A program made the translations under genes and the position numbers. Source: Clostridiales bacterium (GTDB taxonomy: Bacteria; Bacillota; Clostridia; Christensenellales; CAG-314). Taken from it: DNA of 5,586 nucleotides. The stretch is from the NCBI GenBank assembly GCA_003537755.1, contig DPQS01000052.1, positions 1 to 5,586 on the forward strand, in the 5' to 3' direction. The notes below the pieces were generated by a model that was given only the letters and a program-made list of their open reading frames with translations, had not been told where the DNA came from and ran no database searches. Positions 1 to 5,369 of the stretch are shown here, one piece after another. The stretch's first letter is position 1, and each line of letters starts with the position of its first letter.

Positions 1-81
1 ATGTAAGTTTGATGTAAATCGCTGATTTGTGAGGTTGTCCTGAATCCCGAAACCCGCATAAATACTGAGTTTTTGCTGATT

Positions 82-1611
82 TTATTTATCTAAGGGTTTC
101 ATTGTCGGGAACAGCAATACGTCGCGAATGGATTGATTGTTTGTAAACAGCATAACCATACGGTCAATACCGATACCCAGACCACCTGTCGGGGGCATAC
201 CGTATTTTAGTGCCGTAATAAAGTCTTCGTCCATCATTTGCGCTTCGTCGTCGCCTTGCGCCTTTGCGCGTACCTGCGCGGCAAAACGTTCGTATTGGTC
301 CAGCGGGTCGTTAAGTTCGCTGAAAGCGTTGCCCATTTCGCTCGCATTCATAAAGAATTCGAAACGTTCCGTCAGTCTGCCGTCCGTCGGCTTTTTCTTT
401 GCAAGGGGGCTTACTTCAACGGGGTAGTCGTAAATAAATGTCGGCTGAACAAGTTCCTTTTCGACAAAATTGTCAAACAGTTCGTACAGTGCGTTGCCCC
501 ATGTGCGCTTGCCTTCCGCAAGGTCGACGCCCTTTGCTTTTGCCGCTGCCACCGCTTCTTCGTCCGAAAGGTTGGTAAAGTCGATGCCCACGTACTTTTC
601 AACAGCCTCGATCATTGTCAACTTTGTCCAATGGTTGAGGTCGATTGTCACGTCGCCATACGGCAACAGGCGCGTACCCAGCACCGTGTCGGCAACGTAG
701 TTGAACATACCTTCGGCAATTTCCATCATGCCGCGGAAGTCGGTGTAGGCTTCGTACAATTCGATTGTGGTAAACTCGGGGTTATGTTTAAGGTCCATAC
801 CCTCGTTGCGGAACTGACGACCGATTTCATACACCTTTTCAAATCCGCCCACGATAAGACGTTTCAGGTGTAACTCGGTAGCGATACGCATGTACATGTC
901 GATGTCCAGCGTGTTGTGATGTGTAATAAACGGTCTTGCATTCGCGCCGCCTGCAATCGTGTTGAGAATCGGCGTTTCCACCTCGAGGTATCCGCGTGCG
1001 TCAAGATACTCACGGATAGCCTTAAGAATGCGGCTACGCAAAATAAACGTGCGCTTGACTTCCGGGTTGGCAATAAGGTCAACGTAACGTTGACGATATC
1101 TCGTTTCGATGTCCTTCAGTCCGTGGAACTTCTCAGGCAGGGGCAACAACGACTTACTGAGCAACTTGACACTGTGCAGTTTGACGGAGATTTCACCCAT
1201 GTGCGTGCGGAAAACCTCGCCTTCGCCGCCGATAATGTCGCCGATGTCCCACGTTTTGAACGCGGCATACACGTCCTCTCCCACTTCGTCGCGCTTGACA
1301 TACAGTTGAATCGTGCCGTCGCCGTCCAGAATGTGGCAGAAACTTGCCTTGCCCATAATGCGGCGCGAAACCATACGTCCGGCAACCGATACGATTTGCG
1401 GCGTGTATTCCTCGCCTTCCGCGTGGTCAACGTAGCCGTCAAGCACCTGTTTGCTGGTGTGCGTGCGGTCAAACCGTGTAATTTCAAAGGGATTTTGCCC
1501 TTCTTCAACCAACTTTGCCAGTTTGTCGCGGCGGATTTGCAGTATCTCGTTAAGGTCCTGTTCCGCTTCTGCGGGTACAGTGTTGTTGTTTTTCGTGTTG
1601 TTGTCGCTCAT
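82..1611 (-). CDS. lysS: Lysine--tRNA ligase, class II (LysRS)
   Basis: This cytoplasmic enzyme charges tRNA-Lys with lysine using ATP. The 509-residue product has the full class II LysRS layout. A short polar N-terminal extension is followed by an OB-fold anticodon-binding domain at about residues 72-155 (VAGRMVSRRIMGKASF, then ILDGDGTIQLYV). The catalytic domain starts at about 170 with RYRQRYVDLI. Motif 1 includes GYLEVETP (207-214). Motif 2 has FRNEG (267-271) and FTTIELYEAY (280-289). Motif 3 is GLGIGIDRM (477-485), near the usual IRDVLLFP ending (495-502). Length is normal for bacterial LysS, and no key motif is missing. The ATG at 1611 is preceded by GGAG (1618-1621) at good spacing. 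It follows greA by 111 bases with a hairpin terminator between them, so it may be expressed by read-through. The identification is secure. Confidence 0.98.
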   Translation of the reverse strand: MSDNNTKNNNTVPAEAEQDLNEILQIRRDKLAKLVEEGQNPFEITRFDRTHTSKQVLDGYVDHAEGEEYTPQIVSVAGRMVSRRIMGKASFCHILDGDGTIQLYVKRDEVGEDVYAAFKTWDIGDIIGGEGEVFRTHMGEISVKLHSVKLLSKSLLPLPEKFHGLKDIETRYRQRYVDLIANPEVKRTFILRSRILKAIREYLDARGYLEVETPILNTIAGGANARPFITHHNTLDIDMYMRIATELHLKRLIVGGFEKVYEIGRQFRNEGMDLKHNPEFTTIELYEAYTDFRGMMEIAEGMFNYVADTVLGTRLLPYGDVTIDLNHWTKLTMIEAVEKYVGIDFTNLSDEEAVAAAKAKGVDLAEGKRTWGNALYELFDNFVEKELVQPTFIYDYPVEVSPLAKKKPTDGRLTERFEFFMNASEMGNAFSELNDPLDQYERFAAQVRAKAQGDDEAQMMDEDFITALKYGMPPTGGLGIGIDRMVMLFTNNQSIRDVLLFPTMKPLDK

Positions 1612-1617
1612 TTTGTA

Positions 1618-1621
1618 CTCC
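1618..1621 (-). promoter_or_regulatory. lysS ribosome binding site
   Basis: GGAG (within ACGGAGT on the minus strand) lies 6 bases before the lysS ATG and supports the start at 1611. I could not find a convincing -35/-10 pair for lysS in the 111-base gap. The T-run of the upstream hairpin and a TAAACT hexamer lie there, but no good -35 box is correctly spaced. Confidence 0.75.
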
Positions 1622-1681
1622 GTTTGGCATTCAGGCGCAGAAAAACGCGCACAAAGCCTAAGTTTACCTTGTCTTTCGACG

Positions 1682-1711
1682 AAAAAGTACGACGTTTATT
1701 TTGTCGTACTT
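1682..1711 (-). terminator. Intrinsic terminator after greA
   Basis: A perfect 9-bp inverted repeat, AAGTACGAC / GTCGTACTT (1685-1693 with 1703-1711), encloses a 9-base A/T-rich loop. On the minus strand the stem runs into five Ts (1682-1686). It begins 11 bases past the greA stop. The stem is only moderately GC-rich and the T-run is short, so it probably terminates only partially and lets some transcripts reach lysS. On the plus strand it is followed by a weaker T-rich stretch, but no plus-strand gene needs it. Confidence 0.75.
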
Positions 1712-1722
1712 CATTTTTCAAA

Positions 1723-2172
1723 TTATCTGGTAACCTTGATTACCTTGATTACCTTGGTGCGACCGTTGGGAAGTGCTACGTTCACCAGTTCGCCGCTCTT
1801 GCTTCTGATAAGGGCTGCGCCTACGGGCGACTCATCACTGATACGACCGTTGGCAAGGTCGGCTTCGGTTGTACCTACAATCGTGTACGTCTTGATGTCC
1901 TGGTCCACGCCGTCTTTCACTTCACAGCAAGTAACGGTAACTTCGTGGATGATTTTTGCAAGGCGCAATTGCGCTTCGATTTCGGCTATTTCGCCTTCCA
2001 TTTCCGCCTGAGCCTTACGTGCGGCGTCGTATTCTGCGTTTTCCGACAGGTCGCCGAATCCGCGAGCCGTCTTTATTTCTTCGGCAATTTCTGCACGACG
2101 GACGGATTTGAGGTAGTCCAGACGTGCTTCCAACTCTTTGCGACCGGCTTCGGTCAATTGAACTTCTGCCAT
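1723..2172 (-). CDS. greA: Transcription elongation factor GreA
   Basis: GreA binds the secondary channel of RNA polymerase and stimulates cleavage of backtracked transcripts, so that stalled complexes resume. The 149-residue product is close to the usual length of about 155-160. An N-terminal coiled coil covers residues 5-75 (LTEAGRKELEARLDYLK onward). The tip loop carries the family signature GDLSENAEYDAARKAQ (40-55), with acidic residues D41 and E44 at the positions that act in cleavage. The C-terminal FKBP-like domain includes TYTIVG (95-100), ISDESPVGAALI (111-122) and a basic tail. The ATG at 2172 follows a strong AAAGGAG at 2181-2187. The gene has its own promoter at 2259-2287 and a long leader with a terminator-like hairpin. 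It lies directly upstream of lysS, as in many Firmicutes. The last codons repeat AAG-GTA-ATC, giving KVIKVIKV. Confidence 0.97.
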   Translation of the reverse strand: MAEVQLTEAGRKELEARLDYLKSVRRAEIAEEIKTARGFGDLSENAEYDAARKAQAEMEGEIAEIEAQLRLAKIIHEVTVTCCEVKDGVDQDIKTYTIVGTTEADLANGRISDESPVGAALIRSKSGELVNVALPNGRTKVIKVIKVTR

Positions 2173-2180
2173 AATAAATT

Positions 2181-2187
2181 CTCCTTT
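2181..2187 (-). promoter_or_regulatory. greA ribosome binding site
   Basis: AAAGGAG on the minus strand, 8 bases before the greA ATG, is nearly a full match to the 16S anti-Shine-Dalgarno sequence. It fixes the start at 2172. It lies only 8 bases after the T-run of the leader hairpin, so folding of that leader could affect access to it. Confidence 0.9.
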
Positions 2188-2195
2188 TTGACGTC

Positions 2196-2226
2196 AAAAA
2201 CAACCTGAAGCGGTCACTTTAGGTTG
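2196..2226 (-). promoter_or_regulatory. greA leader hairpin, possible attenuator
   Basis: CAACCT and AGGTTG (2221-2226 with 2201-2206) can form a 6-bp stem around a 14-base loop. The loop can extend the helix by an inner AAG/CTT. On the minus strand the stem is followed at once by TTTTT (2196-2200). It lies between the greA promoter and the ribosome binding site, where a terminator would act as an attenuator. The greA leader of E. coli is known to contain a terminator that releases short GraL RNAs; a similar arrangement here is inference. The stem is short, so termination may be weak. Confidence 0.45.
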
Positions 2227-2258
2227 AAGTTGCCGTGTATATATTATTTAACTTGTAA

Positions 2259-2287
2259 ATAGTACTACAACTTTGCCGAAATGTCAA
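2259..2287 (-). promoter_or_regulatory. sigma-A type promoter of greA
   Basis: On the minus strand a perfect -35 box TTGACA (2282-2287) is separated by exactly 17 bases from TACTAT (2259-2264), a 5/6 match to the -10 consensus. Transcription would start near 2252 and give a leader of about 80 bases. The -35 box begins just 10 bases after the T-run of the upstream RNA terminator, so the RNA and greA are separate transcription units packed tightly together. Confidence 0.85.
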
Positions 2288-2296
2288 CCTTTTGAC

Positions 2297-2320
2297 AAAA
2301 AACCGAAAGATGTCTTTCGG
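2297..2320 (-). terminator. Intrinsic terminator of the upstream RNA/operon
   Basis: The minus strand reads CCGAAAG-ACAT-CTTTCGG followed by six Ts (2297-2302). This is a 7-bp perfect stem with a 4-base loop. It ends whatever transcript comes from the 2320-2571 region and insulates it from the greA promoter. The orientation of the T-run shows that the structured region is transcribed on the minus strand. Confidence 0.85.
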
Positions 2321-2480
2321 CTTACTTTCGCCTCGCGTACCGTCAGGCGCATGTACGCCTGCGGTCAATTCCGCCATAGCCAACAACCTTGCAGGTGCCC
2401 TTTCCCGGGGCAAAGCCGTAAGTAGACGATGCGACACTAACCGGGCAAGCCCCACTACGCGGATGCACACTCGCCAACAC
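2297..2480 (-). ncRNA. Candidate structured non-coding RNA, class unknown
   Basis: This GC-rich stretch contains no credible gene and ends in an intrinsic terminator. Several complementary segments can be seen on the minus strand. CGCGTA (2456-2461) pairs with TACGCG (2334-2339), forming a closing helix. A hairpin at 2340-2364 has CCG and CAGGCG paired to CGCCTG and CGG around one bulged A. TGCCC/GGGCA (2396-2412) encloses the loop CGGGAAA, whose CGGG can pair with CCCG at 2442-2445 as a pseudoknot. TTGGC (2473-2477) can pair with GCCGA (2317-2321). I see none of the hallmark sequences of RNase P RNA, tmRNA or SRP RNA, and no T-box signature. The Firmicutes raiA-motif RNA (similar size, pseudoknotted) or a 6S RNA variant are the first classes I would test, but I cannot assign either. 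The 5' end is uncertain: it may be processed from the DUF362 transcript or start from a weak promoter near 2483-2511. Confidence 0.6.
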
Positions 2481-2482
2481 CC

Positions 2483-2511
2483 GAAATAAACGAAAAAAAA
2501 CCAATTCCCAA
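2483..2511 (-). promoter_or_regulatory. Weak candidate promoter for the structured RNA
   Basis: TTGGGA (2506-2511) and TATTTC (2483-2488) on the minus strand are 17 bases apart, with an A/T-rich spacer containing eight Ts. The match to consensus is poor (about 4/6 and 3/6). It is recorded because its start point near 2476 would coincide with the 5' edge of the helix set of the RNA. The same T8 run (2493-2500) might instead belong to a weak terminator of the DUF362 gene, with stem CCAAG/CTTGG at 2529-2533 and 2508-2512. Confidence 0.25.
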
Positions 2512-2571
2512 GGCACGTAGTGTTTCCGCTTGGCGCAACCCTTGTTGACCTCGGCGGACAATCATGCAACC

Positions 2572-3744
2572 TCAGTCGGACTTTTTCGTGTGACTGAATG
2601 CGTGCACCACCTTGTACGGCAGCGATTTTTTGAAACGCACGGCGTCAAATGGGCAAAGTTCCTGACAGCAGTAACATCTGATGCATTTGTTTTGTGCGAT
2701 GTGCGCTTTGCCGCCGTCTACGGTGATTGCCTTTGCAGGGCAGTGTCTTGCGCACTTACCGCAACCGCGACAGATTTTTTTGTCGATATGTACCTTTTTC
2801 GTAAGGTATTTTTTCGCCAGTTTTTTGACCCACTTGGGCATGTTGAGGAAGGTGTCCGCACTGGTGACGGGCGAAATGTCGAAGTCCTCTATACGGGCGG
2901 ATTTCCACGCTTCGAAGTCGAAATCGATGTCCGACAAATCGCGCGACACAAGTCCGCGTTTTTCCGCAACCTGCAACAACGGCATTTCAAACGGGTCGGC
3001 AAACAGACTTACCGCCACTACGTCCAGCGCGTAAGGGTTTGCACTTGCAAGCAATTTGCCCATTGCCTTTGGTTTGCCGTTGGTCGGTCCTTCGCCGTCC
3101 ATGCCTACAATGGCGTCGATTACGTGCAGTACGATTTTTTTGCTTGCAAACTGCTCGATGTCGCACAAAAGTTGGCAAAAATCGCCAAGGTCGGGGTAGC
3201 GGCTGTGCATTTCCACCTTGACAAGCCCCGGGATAAGTCCGTACAGGTTTTTAACCGCGCCCGTGTAGCCTGCAAAAGAATGCGTTTTCAGTTTGGTGAC
3301 GTTAATCACGACGTCGGCATTAAGAAAGCTGTTTGTGATTTCGCAATTTTTGACAACTTTGCCGCCGATTTCGGCAACGGCAAAATCAAAGTCGTCGTTG
3401 AGGGTGGCGCAGGTCTGTTCGGCGACGTCGGTCATTTTGCATTTGGCGTACACCGCGCCCATTGCCGCCTTGGTGTACAAGCCGCCGCTGCTGTCGCCTA
3501 CAACTATGTTTTGCGTGATTGCAGACAGCCTGTTGACAAGCGCGATTACAACCTGCGGATGCGTGGTACCGCACTTTTCGGGCGGCATATCGCGCACAAG
3601 GTTGACTTTGACAAACACTTTGGCGTCCTTCGGAACGTATTTTTCAATTCCGCCGAGTTGCGACAGAATGTCGTCAACCGCGCTTTGCACCGTCTGCGGC
3701 TCGTAACTCGTTGCGGCGGACGTTGCTACCTTTATCTTGTCCAT
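2572..3744 (-). CDS. DUF362 protein with C-terminal 2x[4Fe-4S] ferredoxin domain
   Basis: The 390-residue product combines a DUF362 domain (about residues 4-300) with a bacterial ferredoxin domain at 317-372. DUF362 signatures include VFVKVNLV (43-50), GDSSGG (83-88), INVTKLKTHSFAGYTGAVKN (147-166) and DAIVGMDGEGPTNGKPK (210-226). The ferredoxin part has two complete CxxCxxCxxxCP motifs: C325, C328, C331, C335 and C354, C357, C360, C364, enough for two [4Fe-4S] clusters. No signal peptide or membrane segment is evident, so it is probably cytoplasmic. Proteins of this family are often annotated only as Fe-S proteins, and their substrates are not established; electron transfer is an inference. 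The open frame extends to 3849, but that would overlap the upstream gene by about 100 bases with a low-quality, Arg/Cys-rich stretch. I chose ATG 3744, which follows AGAGG and begins the conserved sequence MDKIKVAT. Confidence 0.9.
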   Translation of the reverse strand: MDKIKVATSAATSYEPQTVQSAVDDILSQLGGIEKYVPKDAKVFVKVNLVRDMPPEKCGTTHPQVVIALVNRLSAITQNIVVGDSSGGLYTKAAMGAVYAKCKMTDVAEQTCATLNDDFDFAVAEIGGKVVKNCEITNSFLNADVVINVTKLKTHSFAGYTGAVKNLYGLIPGLVKVEMHSRYPDLGDFCQLLCDIEQFASKKIVLHVIDAIVGMDGEGPTNGKPKAMGKLLASANPYALDVVAVSLFADPFEMPLLQVAEKRGLVSRDLSDIDFDFEAWKSARIEDFDISPVTSADTFLNMPKWVKKLAKKYLTKKVHIDKKICRGCGKCARHCPAKAITVDGGKAHIAQNKCIRCYCCQELCPFDAVRFKKSLPYKVVHAFSHTKKSD

Positions 3745-3747
3745 AGT

Positions 3748-3753
3748 ACCTCT
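3748..3753 (-). promoter_or_regulatory. Ribosome binding site overlapping a stop codon
   Basis: AGAGGT on the minus strand overlaps the TAG stop (3752-3754) of the nucleosidase gene and precedes ATG 3744 by a short spacer. It decides the DUF362 start. It also implies translational coupling, because ribosomes terminating on the first gene sit on the initiation region of the second. Confidence 0.65.
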
Positions 3754-4417
3754 ACTTGCAAATTTGTTCCGCAACCGTGCGGAAGTCGTACAAAATGGTC
3801 TGCATTTTTGTCGTGTAATCTTCCGCTCCGCCGAAAAGCGTGTCCGCAACGCACTTTACCATAAGACACGGCAGATTGTTGTATCGGCACACAATGGCAA
3901 TCGCAGCCGATTCCATGTCGCAGATTTCCGCTTCGAAACGCCTTGCGATGTCGGCTTTTTCCGCAGGGTCGGCAACAAACTTGTCCGCCGAAGCGCAGGT
4001 AACTACGGGCAAATCCAGTACCGTTTTTGCCTTGGCGATAAGTGCGCTGTCGTTTTCCGCAAACTTACTGCCCAACACGTCGTAGTAACCAACTTCGCAG
4101 CCGTCCACTGCACTCGTGTCCATGGCGTAATGACAAACCCTGCCGACGTAGGTCATCGCGTAAGACGAAGCGCGTTCCGTCAGTGCGCCGACAACGCCGA
4201 AGTTGAACAGAACTTCTACGCCGAAGTGCGTAATAAGCAGTTGAACACCTGCCGCGGCGGTAATTTCGCCGACATACGGAGGCAGGCAAAGCACCGCCTG
4301 ATTACCTGCAAGGTCAAACTTGTAAAAGGTGTACGCGCCTATTTGCTCGACCGTGCAATCGCCCTTTATGAAACTGTGCGCTTCTTCCTTAAGCGCGGTA
4401 TAAATGCCTATTTTCAT
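3752..4417 (-). CDS. mtnN: 5'-methylthioadenosine/S-adenosylhomocysteine nucleosidase family protein
   Basis: This is a PNP/UDP phosphorylase-fold enzyme. MTA/SAH nucleosidases cut the adenine from methylthioadenosine and S-adenosylhomocysteine, clearing by-products of polyamine synthesis and methylation. The 221-residue length fits (E. coli about 232). The N-terminus MKIGIYTALKEE places a glutamate at residue 12, as in the E. coli enzyme. NFGVVGAL (72-79) is the nucleoside-binding glycine segment. ASADKFVAD (142-150) matches the ASGD-containing stretch. ICDMESAAIA (165-174) carries E169, and VAD (190-192) carries D192. The E-to-D spacing of 23 equals that of E174/D197 in E. coli. The protein is divergent elsewhere, so a futalosine hydrolase or another nucleosidase of the same superfamily is possible. 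ATG 4417 follows AAGGA. It is the first gene of a two-gene unit with the DUF362 protein. Confidence 0.8.
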   Translation of the reverse strand: MKIGIYTALKEEAHSFIKGDCTVEQIGAYTFYKFDLAGNQAVLCLPPYVGEITAAAGVQLLITHFGVEVLFNFGVVGALTERASSYAMTYVGRVCHYAMDTSAVDGCEVGYYDVLGSKFAENDSALIAKAKTVLDLPVVTCASADKFVADPAEKADIARRFEAEICDMESAAIAIVCRYNNLPCLMVKCVADTLFGGAEDYTTKMQTILYDFRTVAEQICK

Positions 4418-4426
4418 CCGTATTTT

Positions 4427-4431
4427 TCCTT
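4427..4431 (-). promoter_or_regulatory. Ribosome binding site of the nucleosidase gene
   Basis: AAGGA on the minus strand lies 9 bases before ATG 4417 and supports that start. No other in-frame start with a better site is visible. Confidence 0.75.
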
Positions 4432-4480
4432 AAATCTGATTTGTGCGATACTGTTGCCAACGTGCAAGCATAACAAAAAC

Positions 4481-4509
4481 ATTATAATAAGAATTTTACC
4501 ATAAAATAA
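4481..4509 (-). promoter_or_regulatory. Candidate promoter of the nucleosidase-DUF362 unit
   Basis: A perfect TATAAT -10 box (4481-4486, minus strand) lies in very A/T-rich DNA just after the upstream terminator. The -35 region is weak: TTATTT at 4504-4509 with a 17-base spacer is the best I can find. A start near 4474 gives a leader of about 57 bases. The position between a terminator and a gene start supports the call more than the -35 box does. Confidence 0.6.
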
Positions 4510-4520
4510 ATATAATTACA

Positions 4521-4550
4521 AGCAAAAGTGCCAATGCAACGCATTGACAC
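4521..4550 (-). terminator. Intrinsic terminator after the YtxC-like gene
   Basis: The minus strand reads GTGTCAATGC-GTT-GCATTGGCAC, a 10-bp stem with one T-G pair and a 3-base loop (4528-4550). It is followed by TTTTG. It begins about 65 bases past the stop at 4617 and separates this gene from the nucleosidase promoter. Confidence 0.85.
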
Positions 4551-4616
4551 CATAGGGTTTTCGCCGTAACAACAAATATTTTTTTTCGGACGTTTCCGCC
4601 GACGTACAAATGCAAT

Positions 4617-5369
4617 TTACACCGTTTTGTAGTCGACGTCGAACAGCGCGCCCGCAAGGTAGCAAAAGTCCTGTGACGGTTTTGTCTTTGCATATACAGT
4701 CAGCCGCGACGGGCGCATACACACAAGGTTGACAATCGCTTCTTCCTCGGCAGTCACGCGCTCGGCAAGGGTGCGCATTGCAGGCAAAAGTTTGTTGCCG
4801 CCGTCAAACAGAAAATAATCGTTGCCACCGTCAAACACGACCGACATTGCTTCGCGCTTACCCTCCACCTGCTCCGTCAGATACTGCAAAAATTCCACCA
4901 CGAGCGAATTGTCCTCAAGCACGTATCGGTTTGCCCCGACAAGTTGCGACAGCTCGTTCCACTTTCGCTTCATCTGCCCCATGCGGAAATTGTAGTACCC
5001 GTCCAGAAACAGCGGTCTGTCGGGTTCCACAAGGCGGCGCACCGCCTGTTTGTCAACCACGCTGTCAAACACACAGATAACGTTGACAAGCACGTTCTGA
5101 TAAAAGTTGTCGGCACTTACGCCAAGCAAAGTACGCAAATATTTATTTTTGTACCCCAGCGACAGAGCTTCCGCAACCACGTCGGCAACGTCGTCGGAAA
5201 CGCAGTGCGAGTAAACGTCGGCGCAAGCGTAGGTAAAATAGTTGCGTTTGCCGTCGCAGGCAACCGTGCTTAATGCATTTGCCCGACAAAGCGGCCGTGA
5301 CAACGCCGTTACCACGTAATCGAAAATGTATTTGTTGTCCTGCGGCACGCTGAGAGTGTTTTCGTACAT
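4617..5369 (-). CDS. YtxC-like protein (putative sporulation-associated family)
   Basis: The 250-residue product resembles the YtxC family, known from Bacillota and often labelled a putative sporulation protein. Its biochemical role is not established. Family-like features lie in the C-terminal half: FLDGYYNFRMGQMKRKWNEL (121-140), corresponding to the usual 'EGFxxFRLKxY' segment; EFLQYLTEQVEGK (159-171), corresponding to 'EFIxLLxYFVxxQ'; VVFDGGNDYFLFDG (177-190); and NLVCMRPSRLTVY (214-226), like the 'LIxxAPKKIxIH' segment. Length is slightly short for the family (about 280). There is no signal peptide or clear membrane helix. The N-terminal 90 residues are poorly conserved to my eye. ATG 5369 is the first in-frame ATG after a TAG 12 bases upstream, but no Shine-Dalgarno precedes it, so the start is uncertain. 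The thrS gene that neighbours ytxC in Bacillus is not seen downstream here. Confidence 0.65.
   Translation of the reverse strand: MYENTLSVPQDNKYIFDYVVTALSRPLCRANALSTVACDGKRNYFTYACADVYSHCVSDDVADVVAEALSLGYKNKYLRTLLGVSADNFYQNVLVNVICVFDSVVDKQAVRRLVEPDRPLFLDGYYNFRMGQMKRKWNELSQLVGANRYVLEDNSLVVEFLQYLTEQVEGKREAMSVVFDGGNDYFLFDGGNKLLPAMRTLAERVTAEEEAIVNLVCMRPSRLTVYAKTKPSQDFCYLAGALFDVDYKTV

Noticed and set aside
1..59. Short minus-strand frame starting with ATG at 59 and open to the left edge
   Set aside because: It has no ribosome binding site and only 19 codons are visible; nothing identifies it as a gene.
916..2208. A 430-codon open frame on the plus strand opposite lysS and greA
   Set aside because: It is antisense to two certain genes, runs across the intergenic terminator, has no family resemblance and reflects the codon bias of the genes beneath it.
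2361..2374. GCGG/CCGC hairpin resembling part of a T-box antiterminator
   Set aside because: The T-box core (GGGTGG-ACCGCG type) is absent, and the CCGC arm is better used in the longer hairpin at 2340-2364.
2219..2569. A 116-codon minus-strand frame across the region between the DUF362 gene and greA
   Set aside because: It would start at TTG without a Shine-Dalgarno, is Arg/Cys-rich, and runs through the structured RNA, its terminator and the greA promoter.
2530..3864. A 444-codon open frame on the plus strand opposite the DUF362 gene
   Set aside because: It is fully antisense to a gene with unmistakable Fe-S motifs, its product is Cys/His/Phe/Arg-rich without any domain, and it has no ribosome binding site.
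4562..4605. Hairpin with GAAA loop (TCGG/CCGA) beside an eight-A run after the YtxC-like gene
   Set aside because: On the minus strand the hairpin is followed by As, not Ts, so it is not a terminator for that gene. No plus-strand gene needs one.
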